A stretch of 64,000 nucleotides of DNA from Pseudomonadota bacterium (GTDB taxonomy: Bacteria; Pseudomonadota; Alphaproteobacteria; Rhizobiales; Beijerinckiaceae), in the NCBI GenBank assembly GCA_021781815.1, contig JAJXWB010000004.1, forward strand, positions 124,001 through 188,000, given 5' to 3'. Both the position numbers and the translations under genes were made by a program. The notes beneath the pieces were generated by a model. That model did no database searches. It was given only the letters and a program-made list of their open reading frames with translations, and was not told the origin of the DNA. Shown in pieces: positions 21,551 through 29,938 of the stretch. Positions within the stretch are counted from its first letter, which is position 1; every line of letters starts with the position of its first letter.

Positions 21551-22693
21551 TCAGATTTTGTAGCGCAGGGCCATTCCGATCTGCCAGTCGCGGGCGGCCT
21601 GTGGTCCGTTGAGGTTCTGGTAGAGCGGCAGGCCTGCCTCGATGGCGAGGGTCGCGGCGGGGAGGCCGAAGAATCGGCCGCTGATGTTTGCGCCGCCGAA
21701 TATGTCGACGTGCTCGCCGCCATAGAAATAGGGGTTGGCGCCCTGCGCATAACCCTTGATGAGGGGGTCGAGGCCGTGAATGGCGGTCTGGGTGGAGGCG
21801 TTGATCCGCAGGGTCGTCTCCAGCCCGGGCGTCCAGGTATAGCCGCCCCAGGCGTTGACCTCCTGATATTCGCCATAGCGCCAGCCCTGCGTGTTGTCGC
21901 CGAGCGCGAGCCGGGCGCGATAGGAGGCGCCCCAGGACCAGGCGTTCAGCACGCCGGAATAGGCGATGCCGGGCAGCGCGTCGACGGTGCCCGATCCCTC
22001 CTGCATCCCGTAGAAGGCGATGTTCGAGGGCGCCGTGCCGTTTGGCAGCAGCAGGGTCTGGACGTTGGTCGTGCTGCCGGTGGGCAGCGACAGGCCCAGA
22101 TTGACGTTCACCTGGTTCATCCCGTCCTGGTAGACGCGCCAGACGCCGGCCACCATGGTGTCGCCGAAGCCCTCGGTATGGCCTGTGCTGGTTCCCAGCG
22201 GCGTCAGTCCGACCAGGCCCTTGAACGTGAGCATGTTGACATTTTTTTCCAGGAACGAGCTCGCCGCGACCAGCGTGATGTTCGGCGTCAGGCCGTAGGC
22301 GATGCTGGCGCCCTGGCTGAAGAACTCGAAACTGGTGGGAACCATGCGCAGCAGATGCGCGCCGACCGGCGTCCGGCCCGAGACGACGTTGGAGATGACG
22401 TAGGGCGGCGAGACCTGGGTTCTGCCCATCTGGGGGCCGCCCAGCCGGACGAAGGACGGCATGAGCGAGACGCTGATCTTGCCTTCGCCGAGCATGTCGA
22501 CGCCAAACACGCCGAGCGGCGCGGGCGCCTGGGCCGCGACCGGGCTGTCGGCCGCCGCCGGCGCGGGGCGGGCGACCGCCAGATCGGCCGCTTGGGCGCC
22601 CGCCGCGTTCAACGCCAGCGCCACCGCCGCGCCGGTAAACGCCATCGCTCTCCCGCCGCAGCTCCCGAGCTGCGATTTCATCGTCGTGAACAC
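21551..22693 (-). CDS. Outer-membrane beta-barrel protein, MetA-pathway phenol-degradation/transporter type
   Basis: The 380-residue product starts with a signal peptide (ending AGAQAADL), has a Pro/Ala-rich spacer, then many alternating amphipathic strands and a C-terminal aromatic-containing strand (ALRYKI). Proteins of this look fall in the Phenol_MetA_deg family of outer-membrane channels. The start is GTG at 22693, six bases after AGGAGAG; ATG four codons later is possible. It lies between norD and the second Dnr-type regulator, with an FNR-like box about 200 bases upstream. A role in nitrate, nitrite or nitric oxide traffic is only suggested by position. Confidence 0.8.
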   Translation of the reverse strand: MFTTMKSQLGSCGGRAMAFTGAAVALALNAAGAQAADLAVARPAPAAADSPVAAQAPAPLGVFGVDMLGEGKISVSLMPSFVRLGGPQMGRTQVSPPYVISNVVSGRTPVGAHLLRMVPTSFEFFSQGASIAYGLTPNITLVAASSFLEKNVNMLTFKGLVGLTPLGTSTGHTEGFGDTMVAGVWRVYQDGMNQVNVNLGLSLPTGSTTNVQTLLLPNGTAPSNIAFYGMQEGSGTVDALPGIAYSGVLNAWSWGASYRARLALGDNTQGWRYGEYQEVNAWGGYTWTPGLETTLRINASTQTAIHGLDPLIKGYAQGANPYFYGGEHVDIFGGANISGRFFGLPAATLAIEAGLPLYQNLNGPQAARDWQIGMALRYKI

Positions 22694-22894
22694 GTCAATC
22701 TCTCCTGGGCTGCACGGGGACGTAAATCAAAATGAGCGATTCGAGCGGATCGCGATGGGTCTAACGCGCCGCGCCCGGGAGCGCTGATGGTCGCGGCTGA
22801 GTCATCTGGCGCCGGTTGAATCTTGCCTTTCTTTTTTATGTCCGTATTCGAAATCGGATTGCGCGCGAACTTAGACGCCTTCGTTCCGCGCGAG

Positions 22895-22908
22895 TTGACG
22901 AACCTCAA
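22895..22908. promoter_or_regulatory. Candidate FNR/Dnr box upstream of the barrel gene
   Basis: TTGAC-GAAC-CTCAA matches 8 of 10 positions of the FNR consensus and is almost self-complementary. It lies in the 271-base space between the barrel gene (start 22693, minus strand) and the end of the second regulator. A promoter here would leave a leader of about 165 bases. Confidence 0.38.
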
Positions 22909-22964
22909 GCGGAGCACGGAAAAAGCAAGCGGATTGCGCTGATGTCGGGCTATAGCCGGTCCAG

Positions 22965-23660
22965 CTAGGCCTCGTCGCGGGATACGATCCGTCGCAACAG
23001 CGCCGTATCCGCGACCTCGACGTGGTTCTTCGTGACCGTCACGCCGCAGGATCGCAATTGGCCCAGCGTTCTCGAAAAGCTTTCCGGCGTGATTCCGAGT
23101 TGAGCCGCGATCATCTGCTTTTCATAAGGCAGGGTCGCAATCCTGGCCCCGGCGCCCGGCCCCACGAGATTCAGGATGAAATCGGCAAGCCGGGCCGACG
23201 CGGTCATTGTCTTCAATTTCTCGACTTGCCCCAGCAATATTCTGAGGTGGACGGACGCCGAGCCGAGCATCGCCAGCGCGATCGACGGCTGCTGGCCGAT
23301 CAGCAGCCGCCATTTCGATGCGTCGAATCGGGCGATGCGGCAATTCGTGATGGCCTCGGCGGTGGTGGAATAGGAGCCGCCACTGAAGGAATCACCCTCC
23401 ATGAAACTCTGCGTCGGCCCGTGGATCGAAATGACGGCGGCCGAGTCCGGCCCGGCGTTGCGGGACAGCTTGACGGTCCCGTTCAGCACCAGGTGGCAGA
23501 ATTCAGCGGGCTCGCCCTGGCGGCAGATCAAATCGCCCCTCGAATAATCCGCCGGCGCGCCCTCCGCCAGAATCGAATCGAGCGAGTCCTCGTCGAGATT
23601 CGTGAACAGGACCGACCTTGCGATCTGATCGACATCCCGCCTGGTCCACTCGAACGCCAC
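22965..23660 (-). CDS. Crp/Fnr-family regulator, Dnr/NnrR type (second copy)
   Basis: The product is about 231 residues when read from GTG at 23660, where family similarity begins (VAFEWTRRDVDQIARS). The frame is open about 98 codons further upstream, but that part reads as non-family, Ser/Arg-rich sequence. It has the sensory barrel, the dimer helix, and a winged helix with PESFSR, so it should also read TTGAT-type half-sites. No FNR cysteine cluster is present. It and the first regulator bracket the nir-nor block. The exact start is uncertain because a weak GGAG lies ten bases upstream. Confidence 0.85.
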   Translation of the reverse strand: MAFEWTRRDVDQIARSVLFTNLDEDSLDSILAEGAPADYSRGDLICRQGEPAEFCHLVLNGTVKLSRNAGPDSAAVISIHGPTQSFMEGDSFSGGSYSTTAEAITNCRIARFDASKWRLLIGQQPSIALAMLGSASVHLRILLGQVEKLKTMTASARLADFILNLVGPGAGARIATLPYEKQMIAAQLGITPESFSRTLGQLRSCGVTVTKNHVEVADTALLRRIVSRDEA

Positions 23661-23687
23661 GCCTCGCGCACTCCGACGCCATGATGA

Positions 23688-23701
23688 TTGGCGCGGATCA
23701 A
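23688..23701. promoter_or_regulatory. Candidate FNR/Dnr box just upstream of the second regulator
   Basis: TTGGC-GCGG-ATCAA (minus strand TTGAT-CCGC-GCCAA) matches 8 of 10 consensus positions. It lies only 28 bases before the GTG at 23660, which is too close for class II activation but suits autorepression. Confidence 0.33.
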
Positions 23702-23895
23702 TGCACCGAACGGCGCCGTCGTCAATGCAAGGATATTCGTGGCCGTTTCCCGGCAGACCGCCCAAGCATGACCTGTCCGCATGGACGGTCGCTGACGACT
23801 GGCCTGATCCCGTTCCGGTCACGGAAGCCGAGATCGAGGTGTTCGAGCGGTGGTTCGGCGATCTGTTCGATGAACTGTTCGGCCCCGGCGGCTGA
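23701..23895 (+). CDS. Small acidic protein, unknown function, conserved-looking
   Basis: A 64-codon frame. The C-terminal 40 residues are strongly acidic and protein-like (VTEAEIEVFERWFGDLFDEL) with a possible amphipathic helix, whereas the first 20 residues are less convincing, so the true start may be internal (for example ATG at 23725). I recall similar small proteins next to recombinase genes in Rhizobiales, but cannot confirm this here. It lies directly upstream of the toxin-antitoxin pair and may be a piece of the same mobile element. Confidence 0.45.
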   Translation: MHRTAPSSMQGYSWPFPGRPPKHDLSAWTVADDWPDPVPVTEAEIEVFERWFGDLFDELFGPGG

Positions 23896-23944
23896 TGCTT
23901 CAGGCGTCGAAATCGACGTTGAAATCCGCCCTCCAATAGATTAC

Positions 23945-23966
23945 ATGTAGTCACATATGGCTACAT
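23945..23966 (+). promoter_or_regulatory. Inverted-repeat operator before the toxin-antitoxin pair
   Basis: ATGTAG, a ten-base spacer and CTACAT form an exact inverted repeat ending 13 bases before the antitoxin ATG. Phd/VapB-type antitoxins repress their own operons through such dyads placed over the promoter. Confidence 0.5.
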
Positions 23967-23979
23967 ATAGAGGCGCAAC

Positions 23980-24228
23980 ATGCTGACCGTCAACCTCAGA
24001 GACGCCAAGGCTGGATTTTCCAGCCTGGTCGATGAAGCCGTCAAAGGAGAGATCGTGACCATCACCCGTCATGGCAAGCCCGTTGCGGCCCTGGTTTCGG
24101 TCGAGGCGGCGGAGATCGCGCGCAAGGCGCTGACGCGCAAACGGGCGGGCCTTGTCAGCTATCTCAGGACGTTCCCAGGCGGAGAGTTCCCGCGCAACCG
24201 CAAACCGTCGCGGGATGTCGAGCTTTGA
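23980..24228 (+). CDS. Phd/YefM-family antitoxin
   Basis: The 82-residue protein begins with the typical antitoxin N-terminus (MLTVNLRDAKAGFSSLVDEA). It then has the ITRHGKPVAALVS strand, which in this family forms the DNA-binding dimer, and a basic C-terminal tail that would wrap the toxin. It should neutralise the PIN-domain toxin encoded next and repress the operon. The ATG follows AGAGGCG by four bases, and the stop overlaps the TTG start of the toxin gene. Confidence 0.9.
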   Translation: MLTVNLRDAKAGFSSLVDEAVKGEIVTITRHGKPVAALVSVEAAEIARKALTRKRAGLVSYLRTFPGGEFPRNRKPSRDVEL

Positions 24229-24686
24229 GCGGCTTCCTTCTCGACACCAACGTCGTTTCCATGCTTGCGCCGTCGAAGGCGGAAGCATCCGCAGGCTTCC
24301 TCACCTGGCTGGACCGCATGGACACCGATGGACGGCTATTTCTGTCGGGTGTCTCCATCCATGAGATCGAGAAGGGAATCGCGCTCCTCGACCACAAGGG
24401 GGCGACGACGAAAGCCGCGAGCCTGAAAGCATGGCTCAGTGGTCTCGTCTCCACATACGATGACAAGATCATTGGCCTCGACGCACAGGCCGCCGCACTC
24501 GGCGGGCGATTGGAAGCGAAAGCGCTCGCCGCCGGTCTTGATCCCGGCATGGCCGATGCCGTGATCGCCGGTATCGCCGCCGCGCATGAACTCATCGTTG
24601 TCACCCGCAACACGAAGCATTTCCTGCCGTTCGGCATCGCCGTGTTGTCGCCTGACGAGGCGGCTGCCCAAGGAGACCGGGCATGA
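24225..24686 (+). CDS. vapC: VapC-like PIN-domain toxin (RNase)
   Basis: The 153-residue PIN-domain protein keeps the acidic residues that bind magnesium: Asp7 (LLDTNV), Glu47 (HEIEKG) and Asp111 (DAVIAG), with a C-terminal TRNTKHF motif. It is expected to be an RNA-cleaving toxin, possibly acting on a tRNA. The start is TTG at 24225, overlapping the antitoxin stop (TTGA), which ensures that antitoxin is made first. Its stop overlaps the ATG of the recombinase fragment. All catalytic residues are present, so the pair may be active. Confidence 0.9.
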   Translation: MSGFLLDTNVVSMLAPSKAEASAGFLTWLDRMDTDGRLFLSGVSIHEIEKGIALLDHKGATTKAASLKAWLSGLVSTYDDKIIGLDAQAAALGGRLEAKALAAGLDPGMADAVIAGIAAAHELIVVTRNTKHFLPFGIAVLSPDEAAAQGDRA

Positions 24687-24916
24687 CCGCTTCCACGGTC
24701 CCTCTGCGCGCCGCCCTTTATCTGCGGGTTTCGACGGCGCGGCAGGGCGCCCGCCCAAAATCCGCACATAAATAGGCGCGTCGAAGGGTGGCGGCTACCG
24801 TCGAGGCTCTCATGGCGCCTCACGCCGTCTCACCAAATCTCAAGCTGGAAGTGGGGCCTAAAGTGGGGCCGCAAAACCAGCGCAGTATATTAATCAATAA
24901 ATACAGTATGTTATGA
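24683..24916 (+). pseudogene. Remnant of a serine recombinase/integrase gene
   Basis: The first 30 codons read as a serine recombinase N-terminus, with ALYLRVSTARQ holding the catalytic serine of the RVST motif. They then end at TAG (24773-24775) after unrelated residues. In the same frame after this stop, an open stretch runs to TGA at 24914-24916 and contains KLEVGPKVGPQ. I take that to be a possible recombinase tail left by an internal deletion. The start overlaps the vapC stop (ATGA). The tail ends eight bases before the tRNA 3' end. Only the N-terminal match is firm; the tail is inference. Confidence 0.6.
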
Positions 24917-24923
24917 TAAAATT

Positions 24924-25013
24924 TGGCGGAGGGAGCGGGATTCGAACCCGCGATACGGTTTCCCGTATACACACTTTCCAGGCGTGCGCCTTCAACCACT
25001 CGGCCACCCCTCC
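24924..25013 (-). tRNA. tRNA-Ser (anticodon GGA)
   Basis: A 90-base class II tRNA read on the minus strand: acceptor stem GGAGGGG paired with the 3' TCCCTCC, discriminator G and an encoded CCA end. The anticodon loop is CTGGAAA, giving GGA for UCC/UCU codons. There is a long variable arm (TATACGGGAAACCGTA) and the T-loop GGTTCGAATCC. The downstream side of the gene is very AT-rich. tRNA 3' ends are common integration sites, and here that end faces the mobile-element remnants and the denitrification block. Confidence 0.97.
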
Positions 25014-25176
25014 ACAGCAGCCCGGCGATATAGCAGGACGTGCGGTCGCGCAAGGCCGGCTGACGAATTCAGCGCGCGGCCGTTGGCGCGCCGCGCCGCG
25101 CGCATCTAATTTGACGAAGCGCGCGCCAGAATGGCCGAAGTTCACACCAGGCGCCGGACGTGGAAATGGAGTTGGC

Positions 25177-26286
25177 ATGGAGCGCGTCGAGGCGGTCGTG
25201 ATCGGGGCGGGCGTGGTCGGACTGGCGGCGGCCCGGGCGCTTGCGGTCGAGGGTCGGGAGGTCGTGATTCTGGAGGCCGGCGGCGCCATCGGGACCGAGA
25301 CCAGTTCCCGCAATTCAGAGGTCATGCACGCCGGGCTCTATTACCCGCCGGGCAGTCTGAAGGCGCGGCTGTGCGTCGAAGGGCGACGGCGGCTCCAGCG
25401 CTTCTGCGACGAGCGCGGCGTTCCCCACAAGAAACTCGGCAAACTGATCGTGGCGACCGAAGCCGGCCAGGACGGCAAGCTCGCGGTGATCGAGGCCGGC
25501 GCGCGCGCCTGCGGGGTCGACGATTTGCGCCGGCTGTCAGCGGCGGAAGCGCAGGCGATGGAGCCGCAGCTCGCCTGCGTCGGCGCCCTGCTCTCGCCAT
25601 CGACCGGGATCGTCGACAGTCATGCCTTCATGCTGGACTTGCTGGGCGACGCCGAGGCGCATGGCGCGCAGATAGCGTTTCGCACGCAGGCGGCCTCCGG
25701 CGCCCTCCGGGACGACGGAATCGAGATACAGACCTCGGGCGAGGGCGGGGTGCGTCTCAACCTTCTTGCCCAGGTCGTCGTCAACGCCGCCGGACACGGC
25801 GCGCAGCAGTTCGCGCGCTCGCTCGCGGGCTTGCCTGCGGCGTGGATCCCGCCGCAATTTTTCGCGCGCGGCTGCTATTTTTCGCTGGCCGGCAAGTCTC
25901 CATTCGGGCGGCTGATCTATCCGGTTCCGGTCGAGGGCGGGCTCGGCGTGCATCTCACGCTCGATATGGGCGGCGGCGCGCGGTTCGGCCCGGATGTCGA
26001 GTGGATAGAGAGCGTGGATTATACGGTCGACCCGCGCCGCGCGGATGCGTTTTATGCGGAAATCCGCCGCTACTGGCCAGACCTCGACGACGACGCCTTG
26101 CTGCCGTCCTATGCGGGCGTTCGGCCTAAATTGTCCGGTCCTGGCGCTGCCGCGGCCGATTTTCGCATCGATGGGCCGCAGGCGCATGGCGTCCCGGGGC
26201 TGGTCAATCTGTTCGGGATCGAAAGCCCCGGCCTTACGGCGTGCCTCGCCATCGCCGATCACGTCTGCAATCTGCTCCGCGCATGA
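25177..26286 (+). CDS. FAD-dependent oxidoreductase, L-2-hydroxyglutarate oxidase-like
   Basis: The 369-residue protein opens with the dinucleotide motif [13 protein letters not shown] and has the DAO-family features of LhgO-type enzymes: [17 protein letters not shown] near the flavin, the [13 protein letters not shown] segment and a C-terminal GIESPGLT loop. The family oxidises L-2-hydroxyglutarate or similar 2-hydroxy acids, passing electrons to quinone. The ATG at 25177 was chosen although the frame is open back to the tRNA, because the FAD motif begins six residues later. A strong hairpin follows the stop. Confidence 0.88.
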   Translation: MERVEAVVIGAGVVGLAAARALAVEGREVVILEAGGAIGTETSSRNSEVMHAGLYYPPGSLKARLCVEGRRRLQRFCDERGVPHKKLGKLIVATEAGQDGKLAVIEAGARACGVDDLRRLSAAEAQAMEPQLACVGALLSPSTGIVDSHAFMLDLLGDAEAHGAQIAFRTQAASGALRDDGIEIQTSGEGGVRLNLLAQVVVNAAGHGAQQFARSLAGLPAAWIPPQFFARGCYFSLAGKSPFGRLIYPVPVEGGLGVHLTLDMGGGARFGPDVEWIESVDYTVDPRRADAFYAEIRRYWPDLDDDALLPSYAGVRPKLSGPGAAAADFRIDGPQAHGVPGLVNLFGIESPGLTACLAIADHVCNLLRA

Positions 26287-26288
26287 AA

Positions 26289-26315
26289 AAAGCCGCGCGA
26301 GTTTCGCGCGGCTTT
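26289..26315. terminator. Bidirectional rho-independent terminator
   Basis: AAAGCCGCGCGA, a GTT loop and TCGCGCGGCTTT form a 12-bp perfect stem, with an A run on the left and T residues on the right. It sits between the oxidoreductase and the convergent thiolase and can end transcription from both sides. Confidence 0.88.
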
Positions 26316-26332
26316 CATGAGGGCGGGGACGA

Positions 26333-27511
<1,179 letters not shown>

Positions 27512-27693
27512 GGGTCGCCTTTCTTCAAGCAGAGCTTGGACAATCGCGTCGCGCACGCCAGTTGGCGCGCGCCGTTTCGCAAACGAGTGTTCGGTTGCCT
27601 CCCGCGCGTTCTCGCGCTTGCAGCCTCGCGCTGCAATTGTCCGACAATTTACGCAGCCGCGCGCGCGCGCGCAATGGCGCCGCGGCAAAAATC

Positions 27694-27706
27694 TTTACAT
27701 CGTAAA
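27694..27706. promoter_or_regulatory. Candidate TetR operator TTTAC-ATC-GTAAA
   Basis: A perfect 5-bp inverted repeat with three-base spacer in an AT-rich patch between the thiolase gene and the divergent TetR gene, 43 bases before the TetR start. This is the usual place for a TetR autoregulatory site. Confidence 0.42.
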
Positions 27707-27749
27707 ATTAATCCGCCAGACTGGACCCTGGCAGCAGAGGCAGGGCCGC

Positions 27750-28382
27750 ATGCGTCCATCGTTGACGGAAGCAGAAATCGCTGATTTCCGCCGTCGCCTG
27801 TGCGCGGCGGCGGAGCGGCTGTTTGTCGAGCGCGGCGTCGAGGGCGTCACGATGCGCCATATTGCGGAGCGCCTCGAATGCAGCGCGATGACGCCGTACC
27901 GCTATTTCCGCAACAAGGACGAGATTTTAGCCTCGGTGCGGGCTGCCGCGCTCGATCGCTTCTCGGACCGCCTGGAAGCGGCGCGGCGCACCTTCGGGAC
28001 GCCGGCGCGGCGAGGTCGCGCGGTCGGCGACGCTTATCTGCGCTTCGCGCTCGACGAGCCCGACGCCTATCGTCTGATTTTCGATCTCTCGCAGCCCGAC
28101 GAAGGGGATTATCCCGATCTTGCGCGCGCCGGCGCGCGCGCTGGACGCACGATGAGCGACTACATGGAAGATCTGGTCGCCGCTGGCGTGATGGAGGGCG
28201 ATCCGCAGATGCTTGGGCTGGTCTATTGGGCGGCGACGCATGGTCTCGTCAATCTGTTCATGGCCGGCAAGATCGGCGGCGAGGCCGAGTTGCGCGCGCT
28301 GCACAAGACCATGACGCGCACCCTGTCGCGCGGCGCGCGAGGCGGCGCGGAACGAACGCAGCGCAAGGCGCGGGCGTCCTGA
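27750..28382 (+). CDS. TetR/AcrR-family transcriptional regulator
   Basis: The 210-residue protein has an N-terminal helix-turn-helix (GVEGVTMRHIAERL...MTPYRYFRNKDEIL, about residues 28-60) and a helical ligand domain with the TetR_C-type GLVYWAATHGLVNLF segment. It lies divergent to the thiolase gene, with a palindrome between them, and 40 bases before a nitronate monooxygenase gene. It probably senses an acyl-CoA or another small molecule and represses both sides; the ligand is unknown. ATG at 27750 is supported by the family N-terminus. Confidence 0.9.
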   Translation: MRPSLTEAEIADFRRRLCAAAERLFVERGVEGVTMRHIAERLECSAMTPYRYFRNKDEILASVRAAALDRFSDRLEAARRTFGTPARRGRAVGDAYLRFALDEPDAYRLIFDLSQPDEGDYPDLARAGARAGRTMSDYMEDLVAAGVMEGDPQMLGLVYWAATHGLVNLFMAGKIGGEAELRALHKTMTRTLSRGARGGAERTQRKARAS

Positions 28383-28422
28383 CATTCACATAACCGGACC
28401 AGAACAATCGAAAGGAAACGCC

Positions 28423-29385
28423 ATGACTCTCCCCCTCTCGCTGCGTGGAAAACTGCGCCTCCCGGTGATTGCCTCGCCGCTGTTCATCATCTCGAATCCG
28501 GATCTCGTCATCGCGCAGTGCAAGGCCGGCGTCGTCGGTTCGTTTCCTGCGCTCAACGCGCGGCCCGGCCCCGTGCTCGAAGAATGGCTTCAGCGCATAA
28601 CCAGCGAACTCGCCGCATATGACAAGGCCCATCCGGACCGGCCGTCCGCGCCGTTCGCGGTCAACCAGATCGTGCACAAGTCGAATGATCGCCTGCAGCA
28701 CGACATAGATCTATGCGTGAAATACAAGGTTCCGATCATCATCACGTCGCTTGGCGCGCAGGAGAGCCTGAACGCGGCGATCCATTCCTACGGCGGCCTC
28801 GTGCTGCACGACGTGATCAACCAGAAGTTTGCGCGCAAGGCGATCGAGAAGGGCGCGGATGGGCTGATCCTCGTCGCTTCCGGCGCCGGCGGTCACGCGG
28901 GCGTGCAATCTCCCTTCGCGCTGGTGCAGGAAACGCGCGAATGGTTCGATGGCCCGATAGCGCTGTCTGGCTCGATCGCGACCGGCGACGCCGTTCTGGC
29001 GGCGCAGGCGATGGGGGCGGATTTCGGCTATATTGGCTCCGCCTTCATCGCCACGACGGAGGCGAACGCGGCGGAGGCCTACAAACAGGCGATCGTGAAC
29101 GGCGCGGCTCAGGACATCGTCTATACGAATCTGTTTACCGGCGTGCACGGGAATTACCTCCGGCCGTCAATCGTCAACGCCGGCCTCGACCCGGACGATC
29201 TGCCCGAATCCGATCCCTCGAAGATGAATTTCGGGTCCGGCAGCCCGGGCAAGGCCAAAGCGTGGCGCGATATCTGGGGGTCCGGCCAGGGCATCGGCGC
29301 CATCAAGGCCATCCTGCCGGCGGCGGAACTCGTTGACCGATTGGCGCGCGAATACGAAGCTGCGCGCAAACGCATCGCGGCATGA
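28423..29385 (+). CDS. Nitronate monooxygenase family protein (2-nitropropane dioxygenase-like)
   Basis: The 320-residue FMN-dependent TIM-barrel protein has the family signatures PVIASPLFIISNP at the N-terminus, the ASGAGGHAG phosphate-binding region, and ADFGYIGSAFIAT. Members oxidise alkyl nitronates, but many homologues next to fatty-acid genes have other or unknown substrates. It is 40 bases after tetR, preceded by AAAGGAAA. It is probably co-transcribed with or controlled by that regulator. Confidence 0.9.
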   Translation: MTLPLSLRGKLRLPVIASPLFIISNPDLVIAQCKAGVVGSFPALNARPGPVLEEWLQRITSELAAYDKAHPDRPSAPFAVNQIVHKSNDRLQHDIDLCVKYKVPIIITSLGAQESLNAAIHSYGGLVLHDVINQKFARKAIEKGADGLILVASGAGGHAGVQSPFALVQETREWFDGPIALSGSIATGDAVLAAQAMGADFGYIGSAFIATTEANAAEAYKQAIVNGAAQDIVYTNLFTGVHGNYLRPSIVNAGLDPDDLPESDPSKMNFGSGSPGKAKAWRDIWGSGQGIGAIKAILPAAELVDRLAREYEAARKRIAA

Positions 29386-29446
29386 TCGCGACAGGCGCTT
29401 TTATGGCGCCTGCAGCGCTCCAGCTTTATAGAGGCGGGCATAATCA

Positions 29447-29938
29447 ATGGGCGTCGATCTCACCCTCAACGGGGCTGCAGCCACGCTGTCCAGCCCACCC
29501 GACAGTCCGTTGCTGTGGGCTCTGCGCGACGAGAGGCGTCTCGTCGGCGTAAAATTCGGTTGCGGCGCCGGCCTGTGCGGAGCCTGCACCGTGATCATCG
29601 ACGGGCGGCAGGCGCGCTCGTGTCAGACCCAGGTGAAGGACGTGGCCGGCAAGACGGTCGTCACGATCGAGGGCCTGTCAGGCGACATCGCGCAGGCGGT
29701 GACAGACGGCTGGATCGCGGCTCAGGCGCCTCAATGCGGTTATTGCCAGCCGGGCTTCGTCATGGCGGCGACCGCCGTGATCGCCGCCGATCCGAAACAG
29801 ACGCGCGAACAGGCGTTGTCGCAACTCACCAACATCTGCCGCTGCGGGACTTATGACGCCATTCGCGCCGCCATCGACCATGCGCTCGGGGCGCTGAACG
29901 CCGCCCCCTCGCCACAGAAGCAGGGGAGTGCGCAATGA
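29447..29938 (+). CDS. 2Fe-2S subunit of a molybdenum hydroxylase (IorA-like)
   Basis: The 163-residue protein has the plant-type ferredoxin cluster C39-x4-C44-x2-C47-x11-C59 and the second cluster C97-x2-C100, C131-x-C133. This is the two-cluster small subunit of xanthine-oxidase-family enzymes of the isoquinoline 1-oxidoreductase type. It passes electrons from the molybdenum site to an acceptor, usually a cytochrome. The stop overlaps the ATG of the large subunit. There is no FAD subunit next to it, as expected for this type. Confidence 0.93.
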   Translation: MGVDLTLNGAAATLSSPPDSPLLWALRDERRLVGVKFGCGAGLCGACTVIIDGRQARSCQTQVKDVAGKTVVTIEGLSGDIAQAVTDGWIAAQAPQCGYCQPGFVMAATAVIAADPKQTREQALSQLTNICRCGTYDAIRAAIDHALGALNAAPSPQKQGSAQ

